This document shows positions 1 to 8,796 of a stretch of DNA of 64,000 bases, in pieces. Under the pieces are notes generated by a model, which was not told the origin of the DNA, made no database searches, and worked only from the letters and a program-made list of their open reading frames with translations. The position numbers and the translations under genes were made by a program. The DNA lies in the NCBI GenBank assembly GCA_031548545.1, contig JAVBQY010000007.1, positions 146,874 to 210,873 on the forward strand. Reading direction: 5' to 3'. The DNA comes from UBA932 sp031548545. Its GTDB lineage: Bacteria; Bacteroidota; Bacteroidia; Bacteroidales; UBA932. The number at the start of each line of letters is the position of its first letter. Within the stretch, counting starts at the first letter, position 1.

Positions 1-1
1 T

Positions 2-310
2 AAAATGGCAGACCGCGGACAGATCCAGGGCGCTTATGTTGACGGCCCATTGGCTATTGATGTGGCCATCAACCCCGAGGCTGTTGCTATCAAGAAACTG
101 GGCGGCCCCGTTGCCGGCGATGCGGACTGTCTCGTATTCCCCAACATTGAGAGCGGTAACGTCTTCTTCAAAACGGTTACTATCCTGGCCAAAGGTGAAT
201 TGGCAGCCATGGTAATGGGCGCCAAAGTGCCTTGTATCCTCACCTCACGCGGTGACAGCACCAAGAGCAAACTCAACTCAATCGCATTGGCTGCTTTGAT
301 GGCAAAATAA
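2..310 (+). CDS. ptb: Phosphate butyryltransferase, C-terminal part (5' end outside window)
   Basis: This is the C-terminal ~102 residues of a phosphate acetyl/butyryltransferase, which exchanges CoA of butyryl-CoA for phosphate to give butyryl phosphate. The reading frame is open to the window edge, so the gene is cut by the border; the ATG at 5 is internal. Visible family features are the segment GPLAIDVAINPEA, the run AGDADCLVFPNIESGN and the terminal serine/alanine helix SKLNSIALAAL. Butyrate kinase follows after 37 bases, the standard ptb-buk order, which favours butyryl- over acetyl-phosphate as product. The substrate assignment rests on this neighbour and on the butyrate operon at 49768-58061. 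Confidence 0.9.
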   Translation, partial: KMADRGQIQGAYVDGPLAIDVAINPEAVAIKKLGGPVAGDADCLVFPNIESGNVFFKTVTILAKGELAAMVMGAKVPCILTSRGDSTKSKLNSIALAALMAK

Positions 311-347
311 ATTTAATATTCAATTTAATATTTTCAATATAGAAAAC

Positions 348-1415
348 ATGAGAATTCTCACAATCAACCCCGGCTCTACATCTACAAAAATCGCTGTTTT
401 TGAAGATGATAAAAACATTTTTCAAAAAAATCTGCAGCATGATGCTGGCGATTTGAAACAATTTGCGATCATTACCGACCAGTTCGAGTTTCGTAAGAAT
501 ACGATTCTTTCGCTATTGGAGGAAAATAATTTTGACGTTAAAAGCTTCAATGCCGTAGTGGGCCGTGGAGGTATGATGCGTCCGCTGGCTTCCGGTACCT
601 ATGAAGTGAATGAAGCGATGAAGCGTGACCTGGCCAGCCGTAAATACGGTGAACATGCCAGCAACCTGGGTGCATTGATCGCCGATGATATTGCCAAACA
701 GATTCCCGGTTGCCGCGCTTTCATTGCAGACCCGGTGGTGGTTGACGAATTGCAGGATGTAGCCCGCATTGCCGGACATCCGCTCTTTAAACGCGTTTCC
801 GCTTTCCATGCCCTGAACCAGAAAGCCATTGCCAAGAAGCACGCTAAGGTAATGGGTAAGCCTTATGAATCCCTGAATCTTATTGTAGCCCACCTGGGTG
901 GTGGTATTTCCGTAGGCGCACACTCCAATGGTAAGGTCATTGACGTAACCAATGCGATTGACGGTGAAGGCCCCTTCTCTCCCGAACGCTCCGGCGGACT
1001 TCCTGCACTGCAGATGGCCTTATTATGCTTCAGCGGCGAATACACGCTTGACCAGATGCGTAAAATTATGACCGGCGCCGGTGGTATGGTGGCTCATCTT
1101 GGCACCAACCAATTCCAGAAAATCGAAGAAGAGATCATTCCTTCCGGAGATAAAAAAGCCGACCTCATTCACGAAGCTATGAGTTACAATATCGCAAAAC
1201 ATATCGGCTCTATGGCTACCGTGTTGAAAGGCAAAATTGACGGTATCCTGCTTACCGGTGGTATCGCATGGAATCCTTTGATGGTAACCCGTATTACGGA
1301 GAAAATTGACTTCCTGGCACCGGTAACCGTATACCCCGGCGAAGACGAAATGGGCGCCCTGGCCGGTAACGGACTGGCTGTACTCCGCGGCGAAGCCCAG
1401 GCAATGACCTACTAA
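348..1415 (+). CDS. buk: Butyrate kinase
   Basis: Transfers phosphate from butyryl phosphate to ADP, releasing butyrate and ATP in the cytoplasm; last step of butyrate fermentation. The 355-residue product has the ASKHA acetate/butyrate kinase fold: phosphate-1 motif INPGSTSTKIAVFE at the N-terminus, AHLGGGISVGAHSNGKV near residue 180, then DGEGPFSPERSGGLP, and the adenosine motif LLTGGIAWN near residue 300. Length is usual for Buk and shorter than acetate kinase (~400), which with the upstream ptb favours butyrate (or branched-chain) kinase. The ATG at 348 starts directly with the phosphate-binding strand. No Shine-Dalgarno is seen; the gene is probably co-transcribed with ptb. Confidence 0.94.
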   Translation: MRILTINPGSTSTKIAVFEDDKNIFQKNLQHDAGDLKQFAIITDQFEFRKNTILSLLEENNFDVKSFNAVVGRGGMMRPLASGTYEVNEAMKRDLASRKYGEHASNLGALIADDIAKQIPGCRAFIADPVVVDELQDVARIAGHPLFKRVSAFHALNQKAIAKKHAKVMGKPYESLNLIVAHLGGGISVGAHSNGKVIDVTNAIDGEGPFSPERSGGLPALQMALLCFSGEYTLDQMRKIMTGAGGMVAHLGTNQFQKIEEEIIPSGDKKADLIHEAMSYNIAKHIGSMATVLKGKIDGILLTGGIAWNPLMVTRITEKIDFLAPVTVYPGEDEMGALAGNGLAVLRGEAQAMTY

Positions 1416-1443
1416 ATAATGTATAATGATTAATGAACAATGA

Positions 1444-2133
1444 ATGATGAAGACAGTAACTAAATATATTAGCACATGGTTTTTATTGTTCATTGTTCAT
1501 TGTTCATTGTGCACTGCTCCTTTACAGGCACAGGATAGTGGCGCTTTCTTAAAGGCTTTCGTACAAAAAATGTCGGACGCTCCGGTGGCCTTCAACTTTA
1601 CTTTTACTTATGAAAACCGGCAGAACGGCACTAAAGAGGAGCACCCCGGCTCCGCACTTTGTGATGGGGAGCGCTTCCGCATTCTGATGAAGGACGTGGA
1701 AGTCTATTGTGACGGAGAGACCAAGTGGGTCTACAATAAACAGGCCGATGAGCTCATGCTTTTTCCGGCTGCCGAAGCCCATGATATCACGGACAATCCC
1801 TTACAATATATACGGCAGCATGCAGATGACTTTAAGTATAAATCCAAGGTACAACGTACTACGGAGCAGGCTAAGCCGGCGCTGCACTTAGACCTGCATC
1901 CGCGTGACAAAAAAGCCGTTTACATTTCAGTAGGCCTTACCGTGGCGGAGGCTACTTATTATCCCTTGCAGATACAATATACGTTGAAAGACGGGCAGCG
2001 CTACACCATTACCATTACAGATTTTGCAGCTGCTTCCGGCATCAAAGCGTCTACCTTTGTTTTTCCCAAACAAAAGTATCCGGACGCCGCGCTCATAGAC
2101 CTCAGGAAAAAAGCCGGCAAATCAAAAGAATAA
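1444..2133 (+). CDS. LolA-like outer-membrane lipoprotein carrier
   Basis: A 229-residue periplasmic protein with an N-terminal signal peptide ending near ...LQAQ (residue ~30). The mature part resembles the Bacteroidetes LolA family, which shuttles lipoproteins to the outer membrane: an early FNFTFTYENRQNG strand, GERFRILMKDVEVYCDGETKWVYN in the first third, and LPLQIQYTLKDGQRYT-like strands later. Two ATGs lie back to back (1444 and 1447); either may be used. The hydrophobic core of the signal peptide is encoded by four tandem heptamers (1486-1513) related to the intergenic repeats of this genome. The gene ends 11 bases from the convergent DUF4301 gene. Function is by family resemblance. 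Confidence 0.78.
   Translation: MMKTVTKYISTWFLLFIVHCSLCTAPLQAQDSGAFLKAFVQKMSDAPVAFNFTFTYENRQNGTKEEHPGSALCDGERFRILMKDVEVYCDGETKWVYNKQADELMLFPAAEAHDITDNPLQYIRQHADDFKYKSKVQRTTEQAKPALHLDLHPRDKKAVYISVGLTVAEATYYPLQIQYTLKDGQRYTITITDFAAASGIKASTFVFPKQKYPDAALIDLRKKAGKSKE
1486..1513 (+). repeat. Four tandem heptamers TTGTTCA inside a signal-peptide region
   Basis: Units at 1486, 1493 and 1500 are TTGTTCA; the fourth (1507) is TTGTGCA. They read in frame as part of the hydrophobic core of the LolA-like signal peptide. The same 7-base periodicity is seen in intergenic repeats at 3615, 13131, 38386, 39685, 58978 and 63554. Confidence 0.8.
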
Positions 2134-2144
2134 GCATTATCCGC

Positions 2145-3614
2145 TTATCCCTGGTGCTCTTTGCGCAGCAGGTCATTTACCGTTTTCACCGGGTTGAAGG
2201 TGATCAACGGTACTTCCACAAAAGCCGTATTCCAGTCACTCATAGCCCCGTTCCACAGGCCGGGTAATTCCAGCGCTTTCAGGTCCCGGCCGTCTTTGCT
2301 CTTCTGTGAGATGAAGCCGGTAGCCGGATCCCGGTAATCGGCGAGTGTATAATAACCGCCCTTATAGTCGCGGAAAGAGCATACCAGATCTACAGGGTTG
2401 AAGTGGGTAGCGGCCTTGAAGTGTTGTTGCGCCTCGGGGTCCTTAGGGTCTATCTGTACACTCTCTGCAATCTGAAGTGAGCGGGAGCCATCCGGGTTCC
2501 GTGCAATAAAGGGCCCGCCGCCGGGTTCTCCCACGTTTTTAACCATACCGCACACGCGGACCGGGCGGTCTAATTTCCGCTGCAGGAGGCGTGCATATTC
2601 TTCCCCGGTGCTGTTCTGCGGCAGGCTGATGCAGAATTCCTTTTCCAGAAAGCGGGCGATCTCTTCCAGCGTACTGCTTTCCGCTCCTTTTTCCAACAGT
2701 TGCAGATATACCGCGATTTGTGCGCGTAGCCTGAGCAGATGTCCGGCCAGTACTTTTTTCCAATGGATGGTATCACCGCGCAGGCTATCCGGGGTGACAT
2801 TATCTATATTTTTTACAAATACGATTTCCTCTTTGGCCTCCGCCAGGTTTTCCAACAGGGCGCCGTGTCCTCCGGGACGGAATAACAGGCTGCCGTCGGC
2901 ATTGCGGAACGCTTCGTTATTCAGATCTACCGCAATCGTATCCGTTGATTTTTTTTGCTCGGAAAAACCGATTTCATAGCGGACATTGAACAGGGACTCA
3001 TACTTGCCTTGTACCTTGCCCAGCAGCTCCTCAAATCCCTTGCGGTGCTCCGGAGAAACAGTGAAATGCAGGCGTGCCGTGCCATTGGCGTCCTTTGCAT
3101 AAAGGGCCGCCTCTACCAGGTGTTCTTCAAAAGCGGTGCGTGCTTCTGTTGCATAATTGTGGAAGAGCAGCAAGCCCTTCGGAAGATTGCCGTAGTTCAA
3201 TCCGTTTTTATCCAGTAAGCCCTTAATCCATTCGGCCGGACTGCCACCCTCCGTTTTTCCGGTTATCCCGGATAAACGCTTGTAAAAGGCAAAATCTTTC
3301 AGGCGGGCAATAAATTCATCGACCTCTTTGCCTTGTTTTCCGTTCTCGGCATACTCGTAAAGCGCTTTAAACATACGTGTGGCTGCGCCCGAAGCAGGTA
3401 CGAACTTCAGCCGGCTACCTCCCCAACGGTCAAATTCCTGCACTAATTCTTGCTGCTGCTGTGCGTCGAACTGCACGATACCCTTACCCGGTACTGCCGG
3501 CGCCGTAACCGGTAGAAAGGGAAAGCCTTCCCGGAACCGGTTAACCTGTTGTTCTACTTGTTCTGGGGTAATACCTGATGTGTTGAGTTGTTGGAGGTCG
3601 GAAGCGTTGAACAT
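2145..3614 (-). CDS. DUF4301 family protein
   Basis: A 489-residue protein of the Bacteroidetes DUF4301 family; molecular function is not known. Recognisable parts are the N-terminal pattern LNTSGITPEQVEQQVNRF followed by GFPFLPV, then RLKFVPASGAATRMFKALY near residue 80, FRPGGHGALLENL in the middle, and GMVKNVGEPGGGPF plus a C-terminal FNPVKTVNDLLR. The sugar-phosphate/nucleotide-handling look of the glycine motifs is suggestive only. I place the start at 3614 (MFNASDLQQL): the frame stays open for 16 more codons upstream, but those codons are the intergenic heptamer repeat, and family members begin with a motif like the one chosen. It lies 51 bases downstream of pdxB, same strand. Confidence 0.85.
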   Translation of the reverse strand: MFNASDLQQLNTSGITPEQVEQQVNRFREGFPFLPVTAPAVPGKGIVQFDAQQQQELVQEFDRWGGSRLKFVPASGAATRMFKALYEYAENGKQGKEVDEFIARLKDFAFYKRLSGITGKTEGGSPAEWIKGLLDKNGLNYGNLPKGLLLFHNYATEARTAFEEHLVEAALYAKDANGTARLHFTVSPEHRKGFEELLGKVQGKYESLFNVRYEIGFSEQKKSTDTIAVDLNNEAFRNADGSLLFRPGGHGALLENLAEAKEEIVFVKNIDNVTPDSLRGDTIHWKKVLAGHLLRLRAQIAVYLQLLEKGAESSTLEEIARFLEKEFCISLPQNSTGEEYARLLQRKLDRPVRVCGMVKNVGEPGGGPFIARNPDGSRSLQIAESVQIDPKDPEAQQHFKAATHFNPVDLVCSFRDYKGGYYTLADYRDPATGFISQKSKDGRDLKALELPGLWNGAMSDWNTAFVEVPLITFNPVKTVNDLLRKEHQG

Positions 3615-3652
3615 AAAAACAGTGAATAATGAATAGTGAATAAAGTAATGAA
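3615..3652. repeat. Intergenic tandem heptamers (TGAATAA/TGAATAG)
   Basis: Between the DUF4301 and pdxB genes the sequence runs cagtgaataatgaatagtgaataaagtaatg, a degenerate 7-base tandem array. It lies upstream of the DUF4301 start and opens a spurious N-terminal extension on the minus strand. Confidence 0.75.
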
Positions 3653-3665
3653 GCGGGGTCACGAG

Positions 3666-4766
3666 CTATAGGCGGAAGCCGAGTAGCTGCAATATCCTTT
3701 CCAATTCCAGGTTGGCTTGTAGTAGGCTAATGCGATGGGCCGAAAAATCATTGCGTAGCGGATAGTTGTTGCGTATACTTTCGAAATTATCTGGTTTTAA
3801 GCGTAATTCATGATCGGTTTCAAAGATAGGAAAAGTTTTTTGAACGGCCAAAAGCAGGGCCTCCCGCCAGTTGATGCCCTTGTCAATTGTCATGATTTCG
3901 GGCAGGGTAGAGGGGGAGAGCGCTTGTATATCAGCTGTCGTGTTGAGTCCGGCATAGCTGGCCAGCGCTTTCAGGATCATGGCTGTAGCCTGGTGCTTTC
4001 CCTGTATGGAGTAGCCGGCGATATGCGGGGTGGCGATGTCGGTAATCTCCAGTATGGCTTTGTTGATTCGCGGTTCCCCGTTCCACACATCGAGCGCCAG
4101 GGCGCCCAGTCGCCGGCGGTGGCGCAGCAGGCTGCTTTCATCAACCACTTCGCCGCGGGAGGTGTTGATCAGCCAGGCGCCGGGCTGCATCCGGTCGAAA
4201 AAGCGCTCGTTAACCATATTCCGGGTACTGCCGGATAAAGGAACGTGCAGGCTGACCGCATCGGCTTGCGGAAGCAGCTCTTCCAACTCCGTGAACCCCT
4301 GATGACCTTCGTCTTGCGCCCGGGGAGGGTCGTTGAGCAATACCCGCATCCCCAGGGCCTCAGCGGCAAGGGCTACCAGACGGCCTACATGCCCTACGCC
4401 TATAACGCCCAGTGTTAATGTTTCCAGCGGTTTGTGGAGCCTGGCAGAGAGCTCCGCCAGCACTGTGACTACATATTGCATAACGGCCGGGGCATTGCAG
4501 CCTGCCGCATTACATACGGTAATGCCTGCCTGTTTACAATAATCCAAGTCAATATGATCTGTCCCTATGGTAGCGCTCCCTATAAAGCGGACCCGGCTGC
4601 CGTTTAATAAGGCGGCATCGCATCGGGTGCGGGTGCGTACAAGCAGTGCATCAGCCTCTTTGATCGAGGCGTTGGTGATCTCTGTTGAGCTAAGCGTTTT
4701 AAAATCACCATAAATACTATTGCCGGAAGGTAAGAAAGGAATTTGACGGTCTGCTATAATCTGCAT
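3666..4766 (-). CDS. pdxB: Erythronate-4-phosphate dehydrogenase
   Basis: Oxidises 4-phosphoerythronate in the DXP-dependent pyridoxal phosphate pathway (second step after Epd). The 366-residue product is a D-2-hydroxyacid dehydrogenase: VRTRTRCDAALL and FIGSATIGTDHIDLDYC near residues 45-75, Rossmann motif GVIGVGHVGRLVALAAEALG near 115-135, INTSRGEVVDESSLL with the substrate arginine near 205, DIATPHIAGYSIQGK with the catalytic histidine near 250, and a ~100-residue C-terminal dimerisation extension typical of PdxB. Start chosen at the ATG at 4766 (MQIIADRQIPF); a TTG five codons upstream is less likely. A candidate -7 box (4814-4821, minus strand) faces away from the TonB_C gene's promoter. 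Confidence 0.92.
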   Translation of the reverse strand: MQIIADRQIPFLPSGNSIYGDFKTLSSTEITNASIKEADALLVRTRTRCDAALLNGSRVRFIGSATIGTDHIDLDYCKQAGITVCNAAGCNAPAVMQYVVTVLAELSARLHKPLETLTLGVIGVGHVGRLVALAAEALGMRVLLNDPPRAQDEGHQGFTELEELLPQADAVSLHVPLSGSTRNMVNERFFDRMQPGAWLINTSRGEVVDESSLLRHRRRLGALALDVWNGEPRINKAILEITDIATPHIAGYSIQGKHQATAMILKALASYAGLNTTADIQALSPSTLPEIMTIDKGINWREALLLAVQKTFPIFETDHELRLKPDNFESIRNNYPLRNDFSAHRISLLQANLELERILQLLGFRL

Positions 4767-4813
4767 AATAGTAATTAACAAAAAAGTATAACACTTGTTT
4801 CTCGAAGTTCATA

Positions 4814-4821
4814 CAAATTTA
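4814..4821 (-). promoter_or_regulatory. Candidate -7 box TAAATTTG for pdxB
   Basis: The minus strand reads TAAATTTG, matching the Bacteroidetes consensus TAnnTTTG, about 48 bases before the pdxB start. No clear -33 TTTG was seen. Confidence 0.4.
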
Positions 4822-4822
4822 C

Positions 4823-4830
4823 TAACTTGC
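4823..4830 (+). promoter_or_regulatory. Candidate -7 box TAACTTGC for the TonB_C gene
   Basis: TAACTTGC differs from TAnnTTTG at the last bases but lies ~33 bases before the chosen start of the TonB_C protein. The same variant octamer occurs before the ABC permease at 47590-47597. Confidence 0.35.
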
Positions 4831-4863
4831 GGCAAATTATTGTTGAATTTAGCCTTAAAATTT

Positions 4864-6414
4864 ATGATGTTGTACACAAAGAGAATGCTATTTTCTTTAT
4901 TGACATTGAGTTTTGTCGTATTGATCATGGCCGAAGCCGGAGCCCAAGACCTGCGCCGCCGTAAAGTAGGAAAAGGAGGTCGTCCTGTCGAAATCATGGC
5001 GGGGCTTGATGAGTCGGCCAGTTTCCGCGGAAAGGGAGAAGAGGGTTTCAAGGAATGGGTTACCCGTAATATTGATTTTCCGGAAGAATGTCTGCGTAAG
5101 GGGATTCAGGGTACGGTAGTCATAGGATTCAACGTAAATGCCAATGGTCAGGTCATAGATGTCCGCACGGCCAACGGCCATCATCCGGCACTGGATGCCG
5201 AAGCTGTTAGAGCCATTGCCTCTTCACCTGATTGGGAGCCCGCCTACAAGAGCGGCACCCGGGTGAAAACCCCTTTTACACTTCCTGTTCTTTTTGAATT
5301 TAACAGGATTAAGGAAAAGACCAAACTAAGGTCGTCCATTCTGATGAGTTATAAGTCCGTACCCTTGCAGTTTGTAAATGAAGAACCGGTGTTTGAAGGC
5401 AAGGACTTCAATGAATTCGTGAAATATTTCAACCGCTTGTTGGTTTATCCTTATGAGGCTAAGATGAACAAGGTCGGCGGCAAGGTGCTGCTCAAATTCA
5501 TGATAGGCGGTGACGGTAAACTGTGGGGGGTAAATGCTTCTGCAGAAAGTAAATTGCTGGAAGATGAGGTTTACCGTGTGATGAATTATCCGCGGATCAA
5601 CAATGCCTGGGCTCCGGGGCATGAAGCCGGACAGCGGGTAAACACCGAATGTATGATGATTGTTAACTTTGACAGCGGCACCAAACAGGCTAAAATGGAA
5701 TTCATCGACAGCCGGACTACCCAGTCCCTTGTATTTGAAGAACCCGTATTCCTTGGGGAAAAGAACCATGATTTCCGCCATTTTGTAATCAACAACCTGC
5801 GCTATCCCATTGTGGCCCAAGAAAACCGCATTGAAGGCACCGTAGTGCTCGACTTTATCATCAATAGCCAGGGTAAGATAGACAGCATACAGGTGATCAA
5901 TAGCGTGGATCCTTTATTGGACAAGGAAGCCATCCGGGTGTTGCAGTTGCCCGATGCTTCGCATTGGCAGCCGGCCAGGTTTGACCGCAAGGTGGTGAAC
6001 CGTCACTATAGTTTTCCTTTCATCTTCTCCTTAGACCAGCGCTCACCGCTTGAACAGCTGTCCTCAGACATCCTGATTTCGACCTGTGAGGAACTTCCCC
6101 TGTTCAATAATAGGCATCCCCTGACTTTCTTTGACTTTGTGGATGCCAATATTATAGATGTAAATCCTGGTGAAGTGGAGTCTAAAACGGTGATTATAAG
6201 TTTTATGCTTGAGTTGTCGGGGAGAGTGGCCAACATCAAGAGTATAGGCACCGTAGGACGGAATGTGGAGATGGATGAAATAGAAGAGGCCATAAGGATA
6301 GTGCAGCTTTCCGAAGGCTATTGGACACCGGCGCTCGGACAGAACCATAACGCTGTTTCTGTGCAGATCGTAGTACCGGTCCGCTTATATGACAAGTCAC
6401 GCTACGAAGACTAA
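4864..6414 (+). CDS. Periplasmic protein with four tandem TonB C-terminal domains
   Basis: A 516-residue exported protein. After a signal peptide (MLFSLLTLSFVVLIMAEAGAQ) come four TonB_C-type domains of ~100-120 residues, each starting with a P-x-F or similar strand and carrying the hallmark GxVxxxFxxxxxGxIxxxxV: QGTVVIGFNVNANGQVIDV, GGKVLLKFMIGGDGKLWGV, EGTVVLDFIINSQGKIDSI, and a diverged ESKTVIISFMLELSGRV. Unlike true TonB it has no proline-rich spacer after a retained membrane anchor, so energy transduction to outer-membrane receptors is doubtful; a periplasmic scaffold or peptidoglycan/TonB-box binding role is equally possible. Start at the ATG pair 4864/4867; an upstream TTG would add a poorly conserved leader. 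A strong terminator follows. Confidence 0.8.
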   Translation: MMLYTKRMLFSLLTLSFVVLIMAEAGAQDLRRRKVGKGGRPVEIMAGLDESASFRGKGEEGFKEWVTRNIDFPEECLRKGIQGTVVIGFNVNANGQVIDVRTANGHHPALDAEAVRAIASSPDWEPAYKSGTRVKTPFTLPVLFEFNRIKEKTKLRSSILMSYKSVPLQFVNEEPVFEGKDFNEFVKYFNRLLVYPYEAKMNKVGGKVLLKFMIGGDGKLWGVNASAESKLLEDEVYRVMNYPRINNAWAPGHEAGQRVNTECMMIVNFDSGTKQAKMEFIDSRTTQSLVFEEPVFLGEKNHDFRHFVINNLRYPIVAQENRIEGTVVLDFIINSQGKIDSIQVINSVDPLLDKEAIRVLQLPDASHWQPARFDRKVVNRHYSFPFIFSLDQRSPLEQLSSDILISTCEELPLFNNRHPLTFFDFVDANIIDVNPGEVESKTVIISFMLELSGRVANIKSIGTVGRNVEMDEIEEAIRIVQLSEGYWTPALGQNHNAVSVQIVVPVRLYDKSRYED

Positions 6415-6423
6415 TTGTTTATT

Positions 6424-6459
6424 CCGGAGGCCTTACACCTAATGCCTCCGGTCTTTTTT
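6424..6459 (+). terminator. Rho-independent terminator
   Basis: Perfect 8-base stem ccggaggc (6424-6431) / gcctccgg (6444-6451) with a 12-base loop, followed by tcttttttta. It ends the TonB_C gene, ten bases after its stop. Confidence 0.88.
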
Positions 6460-6471
6460 ACTGGATAGAAC

Positions 6472-8796
6472 ATGCAATCATTTTTGACATCACTCAGCCC
6501 CGTTCAACGGGAGGCTGTGGTGAATTATCAGGGTCCATCATTAATTATAGCGGGTGCCGGATCCGGAAAGACCCGCGTGCTGACTTACCGTATAGCATAC
6601 ACCCTGCAGCAGGGTGTAGCGGCGCGTAATGTATTAGCCCTTACTTTTACCAATAAGGCCGCCAATGAAATGAAGGCGCGTATCGGACAATTGGTGGGTG
6701 AAGAAAACGCCCGTCAGTTGTGGATGGGCACCTTTCACTCCATATTCGCCCGTATCCTCCGGCATGAAGCGGAGCACCTGGGCTATCCGTCCTCTTTTTC
6801 TATTTATGATACTACGGATAGTAAAAGTGTTATAAAAAGTTGTATCAAAGAATTGAACCTTGACGACAAGGTCTATAAACCTGCGGCCGTGCTCTCGCGT
6901 ATTTCCATGGCGAAAAACAACCTGATTACAGCCAAGGCTTATGCCGTTAATACGCAAATTATTGCCGATGATGTGGCCGCCCGTCGTCCCCGTGTACAGG
7001 AACTCTACCAGCTCTATACTAAAAAATGCCGGCTGGCCGGCGCTATGGACTTTGACGACCTCTTGCTTAACATCAACATTCTTTTCCGGGATTTTCCGGA
7101 GGTGCTGGATAAATACCGGCATTTCTTCCGTTATATACTTGTTGATGAGTATCAGGATACCAACTATGCCCAGTATTTAATTGTAAAGAAATTGGCCGAG
7201 CCGGCGCGCAATCTTTGCGTCGTGGGTGACGATGCGCAGAGTATCTACTCTTTCCGCGGCGCGCGGATTGAGAATATCCTGAACTTCCGGAAAGACTATC
7301 CCGACTATGCCGAGTATAAACTGGAGCAGAATTACCGTTCCACCCGCACCATCGTAAATGCGGCCAACAGTGTAATCGAAAAAAATACGAACCGGCTCGA
7401 CAAAAAGTGCTTCTCTGAGGCGGAGACCGGTGAGCCAGTTGGGGTAATCAAGGCCTTTACCGACCAGGAAGAAGCCTTTTTGGTTGCAGGGAGTATTGCT
7501 ACCCGTGTACAGGAAGAAAATACGGCCTACAATGAATTTGCCATCCTTTATCGTACCAATGCGCAATCTCGCGTGCTTGAAGAAGCCCTGCGCCGGAAGA
7601 ATATACCGTATAAGATTTATGGCGGCACCTCGTTTTACCAGCGTGCGGAAATAAAAGATATGATTGCTTACCTGCGCTTAGCCACCAATCCGAATGACAG
7701 TGAAGCGTTTAAGCGCGCCGTGCAGGTTCCTTCACGCGGGGTTGGCGATACCAGCCTTGACCATTTGGAGAATGCGGCTGGTGTACGTGAAAAAAGCATG
7801 TATGCCGTACTCCACGGATGTACTGCGGCAGAATTGAACCTGCGCGCCCCGGCCTTCAATAAGCTGCGTGAGTTTACCGCCTTGCTGGATACGCTTTCGC
7901 CCCAACAATACCAGGCGGACGCCTATGATTTTGCCATGGCCGTGGGGCAGCAGTCGGGCCTGATAGCGCACTATCGCGCCGATAAAAGCCCCGAAGGAGT
8001 GGCCCGCTATGAAAACCTCGAAGAGCTTTTCAACTCCATCAAAGAATTTGTAGATGACCGCTTAACGGAGACTGTACCTGGTGAGGAACGCCAGGTTTCC
8101 ATACATGAATACCTTGAAAACGTAGCGCTCATCAGTGACCTTGATAGCGACAAGTCCGAGGACAAGGAAAAGGTCACCCTGATGACCGTCCATTCGGCCA
8201 AGGGACTTGAATTTGAGTTTGTCTTTGTGGTCGGGATGGAAGAGAACCTCTTTCCCGGCAGTATGTCTGCACACTCTGCCCAGGAAATAGAAGAAGAGCG
8301 GCGTTTGTTCTACGTAGCCATAACCCGGGCCAAGCGTGGGGTCACATTGTCTTATGCGCATAACCGTTACAATTGGGGCAAGCCTACTTCTAATGCACCC
8401 AGCCGTTTTTTGCGCGAAATTGATGCCCGCTACCTGGCGCATGCCATCCGGGATACGGAGCCGGACAGCGCTACTGATGACCTGTCTGACTTTGAGCCGG
8501 CCCGCCCGCGCCCGCAATTCAGGGCAAAACCTAAACTGTCCACGGCTTCTCCGGCTGTATCGAAACCCGCTTTGCGCGCTACACCGGCCCTGGCGCGAGA
8601 GCCTATACCCAACTTTACACCCGATGATCCCGCCCTGGTGCGTGAAGGCATGACTGTAGAACACGAACGCTTCGGCCGTGGTGTCATTCAAAGCATAGAC
8701 GGGACGCCGCCTAATGCCAAAGCTATTGTAGTATTTGAAGGAGAAGGCGCCAAAACCCTGTTGTTGAAATTTGCCCGCCTGCGGATTATAGCTTAG
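6472..8796 (+). CDS. pcrA: ATP-dependent DNA helicase UvrD/PcrA
   Basis: A 774-residue superfamily 1A 3'-5' helicase for nucleotide-excision and recombination/replication repair. Seen: Q-motif LSPVQREAV, Walker A AGAGSGKT (27-34), motif Ia LTFTNKAANEMKAR, Walker B DEYQDTN near 225, motif III VVGDDAQSIYSFRGA, motif IV QNYRST, motif V VTLMTVHSAKGLEFEFVFVVG, motif VI EERRLFYVAITRAK, and a C-terminal tudor-like segment VEHERFGRGVIQSIDG after a low-complexity Ala/Pro/Arg linker (~660-710). Length matches the family. Its stop overlaps the stop of the convergent flavoprotein gene by four bases. Confidence 0.96.
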   Translation: MQSFLTSLSPVQREAVVNYQGPSLIIAGAGSGKTRVLTYRIAYTLQQGVAARNVLALTFTNKAANEMKARIGQLVGEENARQLWMGTFHSIFARILRHEAEHLGYPSSFSIYDTTDSKSVIKSCIKELNLDDKVYKPAAVLSRISMAKNNLITAKAYAVNTQIIADDVAARRPRVQELYQLYTKKCRLAGAMDFDDLLLNINILFRDFPEVLDKYRHFFRYILVDEYQDTNYAQYLIVKKLAEPARNLCVVGDDAQSIYSFRGARIENILNFRKDYPDYAEYKLEQNYRSTRTIVNAANSVIEKNTNRLDKKCFSEAETGEPVGVIKAFTDQEEAFLVAGSIATRVQEENTAYNEFAILYRTNAQSRVLEEALRRKNIPYKIYGGTSFYQRAEIKDMIAYLRLATNPNDSEAFKRAVQVPSRGVGDTSLDHLENAAGVREKSMYAVLHGCTAAELNLRAPAFNKLREFTALLDTLSPQQYQADAYDFAMAVGQQSGLIAHYRADKSPEGVARYENLEELFNSIKEFVDDRLTETVPGEERQVSIHEYLENVALISDLDSDKSEDKEKVTLMTVHSAKGLEFEFVFVVGMEENLFPGSMSAHSAQEIEEERRLFYVAITRAKRGVTLSYAHNRYNWGKPTSNAPSRFLREIDARYLAHAIRDTEPDSATDDLSDFEPARPRPQFRAKPKLSTASPAVSKPALRATPALAREPIPNFTPDDPALVREGMTVEHERFGRGVIQSIDGTPPNAKAIVVFEGEGAKTLLLKFARLRIIA

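Noticed and set aside
3615..3662. N-terminal extension MTPLHYFIHYSLFTVF of the DUF4301 frame
   Set aside because: It is encoded by the heptamer repeat array; family N-terminus begins at MFNASDL.
6424..6459. Riboswitch before pcrA
   Set aside because: The structure is a simple hairpin plus T-run behind the TonB_C stop, that is, a terminator.
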